Shown: positions 1 through 8,450 of the stretch, in pieces
Layout of the letters: each line of letters begins with the position of its first letter
Position numbering within the stretch: position 1 is the stretch's first letter
Assembly: GCA_023228995.1 (NCBI GenBank)
Contig: JALOAD010000002.1
Span: 106,712-170,711 of the forward strand
DNA: 64,000 bases
Direction of reading: 5' to 3'
Source of the DNA: Candidatus Muiribacterium halophilum
GTDB taxonomy: Bacteria > Muiribacteriota > Muiribacteriia > Muiribacteriales > Muiribacteriaceae
Program-made: the position numbers and the translations under genes
The notes under the pieces: model-generated
The model's input: the letters and a program-made list of their open reading frames with translations, nothing else
Databases searched by the model: none
What the model was told of the DNA's origin: nothing

Positions 1-152
1 ATGAAAGCGTTATGTGAAGCGTATAAGGGCGGTATAAAAGAGTGAAAGAGTGAAGGTCAAAAGCTTTAAATCTATTTCACCAATTCACATTTGTTTTTGT
101 ATGATTAAATAAGTTTTAGCAGTTCTAATTAGACTGCTTTAGCAGTCGCTAA

Positions 153-180
153 TTGTCACAAAGTGACGTTAATTTATAAT
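153..180 (+). promoter_or_regulatory. Predicted promoter of dapF
   Basis: TTGTCA at 153-158, 16 bases, then TATAAT at 175-180. The -35 box lies inside a short hairpin (GTCAC-AAA-GTGAC), and another hairpin (GACTGC/GCAGTC) precedes it. A Shine-Dalgarno sequence (TAGGAG) sits just before the dapF ATG. Predicted by eye only. Confidence 0.5.
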
Positions 181-211
181 AAAAGTTTTACTAAATCTTA
201 TAGGAGCTTTT

Positions 212-1015
212 ATGGATTTTATAAAAATGCAAGGAACTGGTAATGATTATATTTTTATTGATAATACTGATAAAATTATTGTTTCAGGTCAGCCTGAACT
301 TGCAAAAAGACTTTCAAATAGAAATTATGGAATTGGTGGAGATGGAATTGTATTAATTTCAAAAGATGATAATGGAATTTTTTGGATGAATATGTGGAAT
401 TTAGATGGTTCTGAAGGTAAAATGTGTGGTAATGCTATAAGATGTGTTGCAAAATATCTTTATGAAAATAATATGGTAAATGGACTGAATTTTGTTATAC
501 AAACTTTATCAGGTCCAAAAGACATACTTATAAGAGCTCGTAATAATGAGGTTTATTCGGTTTGTGTTAATATGGGTAAACCTTATTGGGAAACTGAAAA
601 AAATTTACGAATTAAAATTGAAAACCAAGATTTTAGCCTTAATTGTGTTTCAATTGGCAATCCACATTGTGTTATTTTCACTTCTGAAATCTTTAATAAA
701 GATAAAGTTGAATATTATGGCAAAAAAATTCAAGAAATGGATATTTTCCCAAATGGTGTTAATGTTGAATTTGTAAAAAAGATAAATGAGGACATTTTGA
801 ATGTTCAAGTTTTTGAAAGAGGCTCAGGTTATACTTTAAGTTGTGGTACTGGAGCATGTGCTTCAGCAGCAGTTTTTTTTAAACAGTATGAAGGTTCAAA
901 TCCTTTAAAAGTTATTCTTGCAGGAGGAGATCTTTTTATCAAACAAGAAAAAAACCAAGACATAATATTAGAAGGTGATTGTGTTGAAGTTTTCAAAGGA
1001 AAAATAAAAATATAA
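212..1015 (+). CDS. dapF: Diaminopimelate epimerase
   Basis: DapF interconverts LL- and meso-diaminopimelate, the last-but-one step to lysine, and supplies the peptidoglycan cross-linking residue. The 267-residue length is normal. The N-terminal GTGNDYIFID block is present, as are the two catalytic-cysteine motifs: MCGNAIRC around residue 72 and SCGTGACASA around residue 213. The ATG follows TAGGAG at good spacing. It starts a rightward run with the S9 peptidase and YccF genes, 64 bases before the former. meso-DAP synthesis indicates DAP-type peptidoglycan, which fits the diderm envelope genes elsewhere in the window. Confidence 0.96.
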   Translation: MDFIKMQGTGNDYIFIDNTDKIIVSGQPELAKRLSNRNYGIGGDGIVLISKDDNGIFWMNMWNLDGSEGKMCGNAIRCVAKYLYENNMVNGLNFVIQTLSGPKDILIRARNNEVYSVCVNMGKPYWETEKNLRIKIENQDFSLNCVSIGNPHCVIFTSEIFNKDKVEYYGKKIQEMDIFPNGVNVEFVKKINEDILNVQVFERGSGYTLSCGTGACASAAVFFKQYEGSNPLKVILAGGDLFIKQEKNQDIILEGDCVEVFKGKIKI

Positions 1016-1079
1016 CAAAAAAATAACATAAAACAACCAAAATATAACAAAATAAAAATATATTAAAATAGGAGATAAT

Positions 1080-3458
1080 ATGAAAAGGTTTTTTTTAACA
1101 GTAGTTTTATTTTTAAGTGTAATATTAAGTTTTTCAGCAGGCTATATGGAACCTATTCCTGAAATAGTTGAAATGGTTAAAAAACAACCTGAACCTGTAT
1201 TTGTTACCAAAGTAAGTTCAGGAATGTATGTTGAAGCATATTATAATGCTTTGCCTGATATATCAGATCTTGCCAAAAAAAGCGAAAAAATTGCAGGAGT
1301 AAGATTAGATCCTTCAAATTTTCAAAAAGAAGAAAATACTTTTTACACAGCTTTTAAATTTTATTCAAAAGATAGAAAAGAAATTAAAATATCAGGAATA
1401 CCTCAAGATATTAAAATAATTGATTATGAATTTGAATATACTAGTAAATATTTTTCATTTACCGTAAAAAGAGAAAATACAACAGAATTATGGATTATAG
1501 ATTTTGAAAAGAAAAAAGCTGAGAGAATTACTTCAAATATAAATACTGTATTTACTAATGGTATGAAATGGGTTAAAAATTCTCCTGATGAAATTATTGT
1601 TGCTTTATCAGCAAATGCAGCAAAAAAAACTCCTGAAATGACAGTGGATTCAATTGAACCAGTTATACAGGAATCTTTTGGAAAAGAATCAAAAGTTAGA
1701 ACTTATCAGGATTTATTAAAAAATAATTATGACGAAAAACTTTTTGAACATTATTTTACAACAATATTATGTAAAATAAATCTTAAAACTGGTAAAAAAG
1801 ATTATATAACAAAACCAGGAATTTATTATATGGATTCAAGTTCTCCTGATGGTAATTATATTTTAGCAACAGAGTATAAAAAACCTTTTTCATATACAGT
1901 GCCTTTTTATTATTTTAATCGTGATTCAATATTAATTGATTTAAAAACAAGTGAAAAAATAATACTTGAATCACATAAAACAACAGACTCAGTACCAATT
2001 GGAGGTGTGTTTACAGGAAGAAGATATTTTGATTGGGTTCCATATTATCCTTCAACACTTATTTATGCTGAAGCACTTGATGGAGGAGATCCTGAAAACG
2101 AAGTTCCATTTAGAGATAGTATTAAAGTAATGGAAAAACCTTTTAAAACAGGAAAAGAAGTATTAAAACTTAAAGATAGATATTATGGATTAAGTTTTTT
2201 AATGGATAAAAAAGGTGAGGGTTTTATAACAGAATATGAATGGAAAAAAAGATGGATAAAAACTTATCATATTGATATTGAAAAAAACAATGCAATTATA
2301 AAAAAAGTTGAAGATCTTAGTGTAAATGATGAATATAATTCAATTGGAACTTTTTGTGAACACAGAGATAAAACTGGTAATAAAGTCGTTATATTAAAAG
2401 ATGGATATATATATTCATCAGCAAAAGGTGCAAGCAAAGATGGATATTTCCCAGTTTTATACAAAATATCTTTAAATGATTTTACAAAATCAGAAGTTTT
2501 CAGATCTTCTAATGATAAATACGAAAGATTTTTATGTTTTACAGATGAAACTTTTACAAAAATTCTTATAAAAAGCGAGTCAAGTACTGAATATCCAAAT
2601 TATTATGAATATAATCCAATTAAAAATTCCAAAAAACAAGTTTCATTTTTTGAAAATCCATTTAAAGTATTTGAAAATGTAAAAAAAGAAATTGTTAAAT
2701 ACAAAAGAGAAGATGGAATTGAACTTTCAGGAACTCTTTATTATCCACCAAATTATAAGAAAGGACAAAAAGTACCTTGTGTACTTCATTCTTATCCACT
2801 TGAATATACAGGAAAAAACACAGCTTCACAGGTAAGAGGAAGCAGTAATACATTTACAAAAATTTCTTATATGTCAGAACTTTTCTTCTTATTACAAGGA
2901 ATAGCAGTATTTAAAGATGCACAATTCCCAATAGTTGGAGATCCTAAAACAATGAATGATACTTTTGTATCTCAGCTTAAAATGAATGCTCAGGCAGCAA
3001 TAGATGCTCTTAAAAACACAAATTCTATCGATACTGAAAAAATGGCTTGTATCGGTCATTCTTATGGAGCTTTCATGGTTGCAAATCTACTTATACATAC
3101 AGATCTTTTTGTAACTGGAATTGCTCAGAGTGGTGCTTATAACCGAACATTGACTCCATTTGGGTTTCAGAGTGAAAGAAGAACTTTTTGGGAAGCTCCT
3201 TCAATATATATGGAAGTATCCCCATTTGCACATGCTGATAAAATAAACGAACCAATACTTATAATTCATGGTGAACAGGATAATAATCCAGGAACTTATC
3301 CTTTACAGTCAGAGAGATTATTTTCCGCAATAAAAGGAAATGGTGGTCAGGTAAGATATCTTGTATTACCATATGAATCCCATGGATATAGAGCAAGTGA
3401 GAGCATACTACATTTATTATGGGAAAGATACAACTGGGTTGAAAAATATCTAAAATAA
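1080..3458 (+). CDS. Secreted S9-family prolyl oligopeptidase-like serine peptidase
   Basis: A 792-residue protein with a signal peptide (ending near SFSAG), a central region probably forming a beta-propeller, and a C-terminal alpha/beta-hydrolase domain. The nucleophile elbow GHSYGAFM puts the catalytic serine at residue 661. The Asp and His are expected in IHGEQDNNPGTYP and in YESHGY near the C-terminus. The HGEQDNNPGTYPLQSER block resembles the glutamyl-endopeptidase branch of family S9 (S9D), which cleaves after acidic residues; that subfamily is an inference. The start follows GGAGATAAT. It is probably periplasmic and digests peptides. It is followed at 17 bases by the YccF gene. Confidence 0.88.
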   Translation: MKRFFLTVVLFLSVILSFSAGYMEPIPEIVEMVKKQPEPVFVTKVSSGMYVEAYYNALPDISDLAKKSEKIAGVRLDPSNFQKEENTFYTAFKFYSKDRKEIKISGIPQDIKIIDYEFEYTSKYFSFTVKRENTTELWIIDFEKKKAERITSNINTVFTNGMKWVKNSPDEIIVALSANAAKKTPEMTVDSIEPVIQESFGKESKVRTYQDLLKNNYDEKLFEHYFTTILCKINLKTGKKDYITKPGIYYMDSSSPDGNYILATEYKKPFSYTVPFYYFNRDSILIDLKTSEKIILESHKTTDSVPIGGVFTGRRYFDWVPYYPSTLIYAEALDGGDPENEVPFRDSIKVMEKPFKTGKEVLKLKDRYYGLSFLMDKKGEGFITEYEWKKRWIKTYHIDIEKNNAIIKKVEDLSVNDEYNSIGTFCEHRDKTGNKVVILKDGYIYSSAKGASKDGYFPVLYKISLNDFTKSEVFRSSNDKYERFLCFTDETFTKILIKSESSTEYPNYYEYNPIKNSKKQVSFFENPFKVFENVKKEIVKYKREDGIELSGTLYYPPNYKKGQKVPCVLHSYPLEYTGKNTASQVRGSSNTFTKISYMSELFFLLQGIAVFKDAQFPIVGDPKTMNDTFVSQLKMNAQAAIDALKNTNSIDTEKMACIGHSYGAFMVANLLIHTDLFVTGIAQSGAYNRTLTPFGFQSERRTFWEAPSIYMEVSPFAHADKINEPILIIHGEQDNNPGTYPLQSERLFSAIKGNGGQVRYLVLPYESHGYRASESILHLLWERYNWVEKYLK

Positions 3459-3475
3459 AATATAAGGAGAGTATA

Positions 3476-3847
3476 TTGATTTCTTTGATAGGTAATATTA
3501 TATGGATTATATTTGGTGGAATATTTATTTTTACTGAATATATATTTACAGGAATAGTTTTATGTTTAACAATTATAGGAATACCATTTGGAATACAATT
3601 ATTTAAACTTGGAATGTTATCGCTTTTTCCATTTGGAAAAGAAATAAAAACTAAAGAGAATTATTCAGGAGCATTGTCGATATTATTGAATATAACATGG
3701 ATTTTACTGGGTGGTATATGGATTTCAATAACACATATATTATTTGCAGCATTTTTTGCAATAACAATAATAGGAATACCGTTTGCATTACAACATTTTA
3801 AGTTAGCTGCTCTTGCATTAACTCCATTTGGGAAAGAGATTAAATGA
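3476..3847 (+). CDS. YccF-domain inner-membrane protein
   Basis: A 123-residue membrane protein made of two tandem copies of the YccF (DUF307) repeat. Each has two hydrophobic segments with an I-IGIPFGIQLFKLG-type loop (the second copy reads IIGIPFALQHFKLA), and each ends in an xPFGKEIK motif. The function of the family is not known. The start is a TTG, chosen because AAGGAGAG lies seven bases upstream and because family members begin at this point (ISLIGNIIWIIFGG); no ATG fits. It is probably cotranscribed with the S9 peptidase gene. Confidence 0.88.
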   Translation: MISLIGNIIWIIFGGIFIFTEYIFTGIVLCLTIIGIPFGIQLFKLGMLSLFPFGKEIKTKENYSGALSILLNITWILLGGIWISITHILFAAFFAITIIGIPFALQHFKLAALALTPFGKEIK

Positions 3848-3949
3848 AAATTAACGGGGTTTATTAGTTTGTAACGAATTGTAACTTTATCACTCCTTTT
3901 TTCTATGTTAGAATAATATTAATAAAGAAAAAAGGAGGATACGCAAACA

Positions 3950-4192
3950 ATGAAAAAATCACTTTTCTTCCTTACATTAATAATATTTGTTTTTAGCACA
4001 TGGTCAAACACATCTATAAATTCTAATAATTACTTAAATGATAAAGGGGATTTAGATACTTTACCACCGCTAGTAACACCTTCAACTGGAGGAGATCTTG
4101 ATAATATTCCGCCACTTGTTAATCCAATTGATAATGAAGATGGTGATGGATTAGATGATCTTATACCGTTGAATACCCCAAAACGCTCATAA
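3950..4192 (+). CDS. Small secreted acidic protein with a repeated motif, unknown function
   Basis: An 80-residue product. It has a clear signal peptide (MKKSLFFLTLIIFVFSTWS) followed by about 60 residues rich in Asp, Pro and Asn. That part contains an internal repeat of the form GDLDxxPPLVxP, seen twice (GDLDTLPPLVTP and GDLDNIPPLVNP) and degenerately a third time (GDGLDDLIPLNTP). The gene has its own very strong Shine-Dalgarno sequence, AAGGAGG, although the spacing to the ATG (about 11 bases) is long. I do not recognise the family. The repeat and lack of hydrophobic mature sequence suggest an exported, disordered peptide. An upstream AT-rich stretch around 3904-3914 could hold a -10 box, but no convincing promoter was found. 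Confidence 0.65.
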   Translation: MKKSLFFLTLIIFVFSTWSNTSINSNNYLNDKGDLDTLPPLVTPSTGGDLDNIPPLVNPIDNEDGDGLDDLIPLNTPKRS

Positions 4193-4390
4193 ACTTTTTT
4201 CTATTTGAGTCTTCTGAACCTTCGTTCACTTATAATACATCCGTATATTATATGCTTCGCAATGTTCACTCAAGTTACCGAGTAGATTTTTTTTTGCTTT
4301 TGTTTATAAAAACTCCTTCATACTTTATTTTAATTGAAAATTTTCTAACGCCTCTAAAAATTCGACATTCAACATTGGACATTGCAAATT

Positions 4391-4437
4391 AAAAATCTGT
4401 CATCCGGGTATGATTCTGAACCGGAATCTGTTTTTTA
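4391..4437 (-). repeat. REP-like palindromic element (B family), reversed copy
   Basis: Read on the minus strand it gives AACAGATTCCGG, TTCAGAATCATA and CCCGGATGACAGA. This matches the B-family unit found at 6.0, 6.6, 7.6, 45.7 and 57.8 kb, here inverted and slightly degenerate. Confidence 0.75.
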
Positions 4438-4606
4438 ATTTTAAGTTATTTGCTATTTGATGAGTTTTTATTGTATCAGAAGTATAAAATGTTGCCAAAA
4501 CCCTAAAAGATAGTTCTTAATTTTCTAATATAATATTAAATTCAAATAAGTAAATTTGTTATTTCAGTGAATTTGTTATTTCATTGGTATAAGCTTTATC
4601 TTTTGT

Positions 4607-4826
4607 TTATGCACAGTATACACAACTTCCGATAATATACATTATGTTAACTTGTGGATAAGTATTTAAATTCCTAAAAAGAATATATTCCCTTGTATTT
4701 TATATATCATTAGATAAATCAAACTACCTCAAGTTAGACATAATGTTGGGGTCAGCGCCGGGTGTTGATTATAGTTTTAAGTTTTTACGATTTTCGGCAT
4801 GACCCCACGGTTTAACTTGTGGATAA
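4607..4826. other. Cluster of DnaA-box matches in a gene-free region
   Basis: TTATGCACA at 4607-4615 matches the TTATNCACA consensus on the plus strand. TGTGGATAA, the exact complement of TTATCCACA, occurs at 4653-4661 and again at 4818-4826, once per 165-bp tandem unit. GTATACACA at 4616-4624 is one mismatch away. They lie in the 894-base stretch 4193-5086, which holds no gene. A DnaA-binding locus (origin, or a titration site) is possible. dnaA and dnaN are not in the window. Confidence 0.4.
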
Positions 4827-4984
4827 GTATTTAAATTCCTAAAAAGAATATATTCCCTTGTATTTTATATATCATTAGATAAATCAAACTACCTCAAGTT
4901 AGACATAATGTTGGGGTCAGCGCCGGGTGTTGATTATTGTTTTAAGTTTTTACGATTTTCGGCATGACCCCACGGTTTAACTTG
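4647..4984 (+). repeat. 165-bp direct tandem duplication (two full copies plus the start of a third)
   Basis: The copies begin at 4647 and 4812 and differ at about one base; eight bases of a third copy begin at 4977. Each unit contains TTAACTTGTGGATAAG at its left end and an inverted pair GGGGTCA...TGACCCC flanking a GCCGGGTG...TTTTCGGC segment. The near identity indicates a recent duplication. Confidence 0.9.
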
Positions 4985-5015
4985 GCATAAACTACTAAAA
5001 AGTAAATTCTTCTTT

Positions 5016-5044
5016 TTGCTTTTTTATAATTATTTAGCTATAAT
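5016..5044 (+). promoter_or_regulatory. Predicted promoter of the HDOD gene
   Basis: TTGCTT at 5016-5021, exactly 17 bases, TATAAT at 5039-5044, followed by a leader of about 35 bases with CAAGGAG before the ATG. Confidence 0.6.
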
Positions 5045-5086
5045 TAGTATAAGTACTAAATAAAAATCATTCTCAAGGAGTTATTT

Positions 5087-5986
5087 ATGAGATTATATAA
5101 TTATGAAGAGATATACCCGCTCTCAAAAGCTGAAATAATTAATCTCCTTGATACTTTGGAGTATATTCCAACTTTACCAGACATTGTAAGTAAACTTTTA
5201 ACAGAAATTAACAAAAAAGATTTTTCCATATTAAAAATGAGTTCTATTATTGAAAAAGACCCAGCTATTTCATTGAAAGTATTAAAAACTGCCAATACTT
5301 GTTTTTACCGAGCTATTTCTAGTATTACTTCAATCGATAAAGCAATTATGCGAATTGGTAATGAAGAAATTAAAAATATTGTAATTGGTATTACTGCTTT
5401 AAATAGTTTTGAAAAGCTTAAAAAAGAAAAATTAGATCTTTCTGACATTTGGAAGCATTCCCTAGCTGTTGGTTATTTAAATACAATAATAGGTGAGGTT
5501 TCTGGAGTTAAAGATGAAGATTTATGGCTTTGTGGACTTTTTCATAATATTGGTAAAATTATATATGCCTCTTTAATGCCTGAAGTACTTGAAGTTATTT
5601 TAAAAGAAGTTCAAACAAGAGGACTTCCCTTTCATTCTATTGAAAAAGAACTATTAGACTTTAATCACAATGATGTTGGTGTTTGGCTTATGAAAAAATG
5701 GAATATACCTATTAAATTCCAGCAAGTGGTTAATAATTATATTGAACCTCCAGAAAACGAATTTAAATTTGGTCATAACACTAAAATTATTGCAATTACT
5801 CATATTTCAAATGCTATTGTTAAATTATCCAAAATAGGTAATAGTAATGATATTGTTACTGGAATAAACGCTAATGTATGGAATTACATTGACAAAAGTT
5901 GTATTGATCAGGAAGAATTGTTATATAGAATATCTAATCTTAAAGATGAGGTTAATTATTTATTTAATACTTTTATATCTAATTGA
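5087..5986 (+). CDS. HDOD-domain signalling protein
   Basis: A 299-residue cytoplasmic protein that is almost entirely an HDOD domain, a relative of HD phosphohydrolases found in bacterial signalling proteins. The opening (LEYIPTLPDIVSKLL ... IIEKDPAISLKVLKTAN) is diagnostic, followed by IDKAIMRIGNEEIKNIVIG. A weak HD-like pair is seen in LCGLFHNIGKI, where the canonical HD has become HN, so catalysis is unlikely. No partner domain is fused. The ATG follows CAAGGAG. It stands alone, with the repeat cluster immediately after the stop. HDOD proteins often act downstream of two-component or c-di-GMP circuits, but no partner is adjacent here. Confidence 0.9.
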   Translation: MRLYNYEEIYPLSKAEIINLLDTLEYIPTLPDIVSKLLTEINKKDFSILKMSSIIEKDPAISLKVLKTANTCFYRAISSITSIDKAIMRIGNEEIKNIVIGITALNSFEKLKKEKLDLSDIWKHSLAVGYLNTIIGEVSGVKDEDLWLCGLFHNIGKIIYASLMPEVLEVILKEVQTRGLPFHSIEKELLDFNHNDVGVWLMKKWNIPIKFQQVVNNYIEPPENEFKFGHNTKIIAITHISNAIVKLSKIGNSNDIVTGINANVWNYIDKSCIDQEELLYRISNLKDEVNYLFNTFISN

Positions 5987-6020
5987 ATTCTCTGAATTAA
6001 CTAACACATATAAAAATTAA

Positions 6021-6190
6021 GAACAGATCCCGGCTCAGAAGCATACCGGGATGACAAAAATTCAAAATAGTGCCAGGATGACAAAAATTCAAAATAGTGC
6101 CAGGATGATAAAAATTCAGAAGCATACCGAGATGACAAAAATTCAGAACCATACCAGGATGACAAAAATTCAAAATAGTACTGGGATGAC
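6021..6190 (+). repeat. Array 1 of the 27-bp B repeat (six units)
   Basis: After the lead-in GATCCCGGCTC, six head-to-tail 27-bp units start at 6037, 6064, 6091, 6118, 6145 and 6172. Each ends in GGGATGACA or a close variant, then AAAATTC. The first unit forms a CCCGG/CCGGG stem with the lead-in. Units alternate between AGAAGCATACC and AAAATAGTGCC forms. Long minus-strand reading frames across it (SSRYASEFLSSW-type) are a by-product of the 27-bp period. Confidence 0.92.
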
Positions 6191-6258
6191 ATTTTTTTAT
6201 ATGAAATTTAATTTGAGATGAAATTATATTGATTTTTGTTAATTTAATCAGAAGACTC
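6190..6258 (+). repeat. Repeat tail C, copy 1
   Basis: An ATTTTTTTATATGAAATTT stretch leads to ATATTGATTTTTG and AATCAGAAGACTCAATT. The same tail follows B repeats at 6779-6818, 45682-45720 and 57990-58062. Here it runs directly into block A. Confidence 0.75.
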
Positions 6259-6583
6259 AATTACGAAAACTCGTTAGAAGTTTTTCTAATTAATGGATTC
6301 AATATTTTAAATAATTATACAATTCAAAACAATTGATATCTTGGTACCAGTTGAAAATTTACATAGTATAAATTTTCTCCTTACATGTTCAGCTTTAAAT
6401 TACCTCCATGTAATTTCCTTAAGATTTTCTAATGTATCTTAGTTATTTATAATTTTATTCTTTTTAACTTTGAATTTCTTTTTTGTATACTTATTGAAAA
6501 TCTTAAGACAGCTTCCATAATTACGCTCGATATCAATTTTTTGAATCTATATGTAAAATCTAATTCAAAAAAAAATCAAAAAC
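6258..6583 (+). repeat. Dispersed 325-bp repeat block A, copy 1
   Basis: Nearly identical to 57493-57817 (few substitutions and one indel) and to 63851-64000, where the window ends. It has no coding potential on either strand but several inverted pairs: GAAAATTTA/TAAATTTTC, AAATTAC/GTAATTT (6397-6416) and CTTAAGATTTTC/GAAAATCTTAAG (about 6419 and 6496). In the second copy the AAATTAC arm reads AAATTAT, keeping a G:U pair. It could be a structured RNA or a non-autonomous mobile element. Confidence 0.88.
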
Positions 6584-6778
6584 GAGATCCCGGCTCAGAA
6601 GCATACCGGGATGACAAAAATTCAAAATAGTGCCAGGATGATAAAAATTCAGAAGCATACCGAGATGACAAAAATTCAGAAGCATACCGGGATGACAAAA
6701 ATTCAAAATAGTGCCAGGATGATAAAAATTCAGAAGCATACCGAGATGACAAAAATTCAGAATGATACCGGGATGACA
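6583..6778 (+). repeat. Array 2 of the 27-bp B repeat (seven units, with an 81-bp higher-order repeat)
   Basis: Units start at 6597 and every 27 bases up to 6759. Units 1-3 are repeated as units 4-6, an 81-bp higher-order duplication; unit 7 is a variant. The array directly follows block A and is followed by a short tail C (6779-6818). The rest of the spacer to 6838 holds nothing else recognisable. Confidence 0.92.
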
Positions 6779-6838
6779 TTATATTGATTTTTTTTATTTA
6801 ATCAGAGGTTTCAATTAAACCTTCTTTAAATGTTATTA

Positions 6839-7444
6839 TTAAAAGAAATAAAATAAAGCAGATTGTATAATTCCTATTAAAAACCCTAATACACCTCCAA
6901 TTATTTCAATAAATCTGAATTCTTTTTTCATAATTGTAAATAAAATATCTTCTAATTTATCAAATGATAATTCTTCAACTTTTTTCTTCACAAGATCTTT
7001 GGTGTTAAGAGTGCTTTCAACCTGAAACTTTATAGTTTCTATTATTTCAGGGAGAAATTTTTCAAATTCAACACCTACAAGGTATTTAATTTTGTTTATA
7101 ACTTCTTGATTTAAAAACATTGGCAACATTGGGTTTATATCAATAGCTTTATCTTTTATAAATTTCACAAAATAATCTTCAACAAGATTTTTAATTTTAT
7201 CATGAAATTCTTGATTATCTACTACATTATTAAAATCATTATGTGATATAAGTTCTTTTTGAATAACTTCACCAAGATTTTCTGCAAGTTCTTTTTGTCT
7301 TTTAGGAAATATTCCTTGAATTGAAATAATTCCAAGATTTATTTTTTTTCTTGGGTGGAAAAGCATTTTAACAGCTATATAATTTGTAACCCAGCCAATA
7401 AAACAAGAAATAACAGGTGCAGCTAAAAATTTCCAATGTATCAT
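6839..7444 (-). CDS. DUF445 family membrane protein
   Basis: A 201-residue protein with the DUF445 (YheB-like) signature at the N-terminus: a hydrophobic helix leading into ISCFIGWVTNYIAVKMLFHP, then IQGIFPKRQKELAENLGEVI. The middle is amphipathic helix and a hydrophobic segment closes the C-terminus, so both ends are probably membrane-anchored. The family's function is not established. The ATG follows TAGGAG, with a good promoter 60 bases upstream. It is monocistronic, lying between two repeat elements. Confidence 0.9.
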   Translation of the reverse strand: MIHWKFLAAPVISCFIGWVTNYIAVKMLFHPRKKINLGIISIQGIFPKRQKELAENLGEVIQKELISHNDFNNVVDNQEFHDKIKNLVEDYFVKFIKDKAIDINPMLPMFLNQEVINKIKYLVGVEFEKFLPEIIETIKFQVESTLNTKDLVKKKVEELSFDKLEDILFTIMKKEFRFIEIIGGVLGFLIGIIQSALFYFF

Positions 7445-7480
7445 AAAATAACTCCTAAATAATTTGTATAATTTAAAACG

Positions 7481-7509
7481 ATTTTACAAAGAAAATATAA
7501 TAATGTCAA
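7481..7509 (-). promoter_or_regulatory. Predicted promoter of the DUF445 gene
   Basis: Minus strand: TTGACA (7509-7504), 17 bases, TAAAAT (7486-7481). Expected start near 7474, giving a leader of about 30 bases with an SD sequence. Confidence 0.65.
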
Positions 7510-7546
7510 TGGAATGAGTTGATGTATTAACGGCAATTATAAAAAT

Positions 7547-7588
7547 CAAATAAAACAGACCCCGGCTCAGAAGCATACCGGGATGACA
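7547..7588 (+). repeat. Single REP-like B element
   Basis: ACAGACCCCGGCTCAGAAG followed by CATACCGGGATGACAG: one B unit with its lead-in, able to form the CCCGG/CCGGG stem. It sits between the DUF445 promoter and the 3' end of thyX. Confidence 0.85.
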
Positions 7589-7667
7589 GAAGCTTTAGAA
7601 TCCATATTATTATAATGATGCTTTAGAACCATTATTGAACATTTGGTCCGATAAATTAAAACTTTTT

Positions 7668-8348
7668 TTATTTTATGTATTTCTTGTAAAACGGACAATC
7701 AGTTACTTTATCTTTGCAAAAACCCTTAGTTTTGCATGTAGGACCAGCATATTCAAAAATTATAGGAGAAATATCAGATAAAATTTCATACATCTTATAA
7801 GCTATAATTCTAATCTCATCCTGAGCTCTCTGACACATTCTTAGCTCTAAAAAATGAAATAATTCTCTAACATTCATAGTAACAATAATGTTTGATGCAG
7901 TTGATGATGGCAATACATATCTAGCATCTTCTTTATCAATACCAATTTCAATTAATTTATCATAAGCTTTTTTAGTTTTAGTCATTATATCTTTATATAT
8001 TTCAAGTGCTTCTGAGTTGGCTTTTATAAAAACTGGTGTGTAATAATCTAATTCACCTTTAATTCTTACATATCTTTGGGATTGTTGTGCAAATGAAGCA
8101 ACTCTGTGTCTTACAAGTTGATGAGTACAAACTCTTGAAACTCCGTCTATGCCAAAAGTGAATATTGCATGTTCTAAAACTGCATGATGTCCTCTTTCTA
8201 TAACGGTTTTTATAAGTCTTTCAATTGTTTTCTGATCTAGCTTTTCTTCTAATTCTGAAACTGTTAGTGCTGAATAACACAATCTTGCAGCAATAGCTAT
8301 TTTTTTTTCCGGTTCTGAAGTGTTTTGTAATAAGGTGACATTTAGCAT
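7668..8348 (-). CDS. thyX: Flavin-dependent thymidylate synthase
   Basis: ThyX makes dTMP from dUMP using methylene-tetrahydrofolate and FAD/NADPH. The signature RHRxxSxxxxSQR is present as RHRVASFAQQSQR, with upstream HHAVLEHAIFTF and downstream ELRMCQRAQDEIR, which matches the substrate-binding arginine region. At 226 residues it has a typical length. The C-terminus carries a cysteine-rich tail (GPTCKTKGFCKDKVTDCPF), seen in a subset of ThyX proteins. The ATG follows GGGGAGAG. It is probably monocistronic. No thyA is visible in the window. Confidence 0.96.
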   Translation of the reverse strand: MLNVTLLQNTSEPEKKIAIAARLCYSALTVSELEEKLDQKTIERLIKTVIERGHHAVLEHAIFTFGIDGVSRVCTHQLVRHRVASFAQQSQRYVRIKGELDYYTPVFIKANSEALEIYKDIMTKTKKAYDKLIEIGIDKEDARYVLPSSTASNIIVTMNVRELFHFLELRMCQRAQDEIRIIAYKMYEILSDISPIIFEYAGPTCKTKGFCKDKVTDCPFYKKYIK

Positions 8349-8377
8349 TTAATGTTCTCTCCCCTATTTTTTTATTA

Positions 8378-8386
8378 AATATATCA
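8378..8386 (-). promoter_or_regulatory. Predicted extended -10 promoter of thyX
   Basis: Minus strand TGATATATT: an extended -10 (TG, one base, TATATT), about 30 bases before the thyX ATG. No clear -35 box. Confidence 0.4.
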
Positions 8387-8450
8387 GATTCATGAAAATT
8401 AAACAAAAAAAATTATATACATTATAAAAATTATAAAATTAAAATAAAAA

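Noticed and set aside
3870-3920. Promoter for the small secreted protein (TTGTAA with TAGAAT)
   Set aside because: The spacing of 24 bases is too long and no better pair was found.
5997-6260. Minus-strand reading frames through the B arrays (SSRYASEFLSSW-type repeats), also at 6576-6779 and 57794-57979
   Set aside because: They exist only because 27 is a multiple of three; no SD, and the same protein-like pattern appears wherever the repeat lies.
6021-6778. Regular 27-bp repeats resembling a CRISPR array
   Set aside because: Units are directly adjacent without spacers, and no cas genes are in the window.
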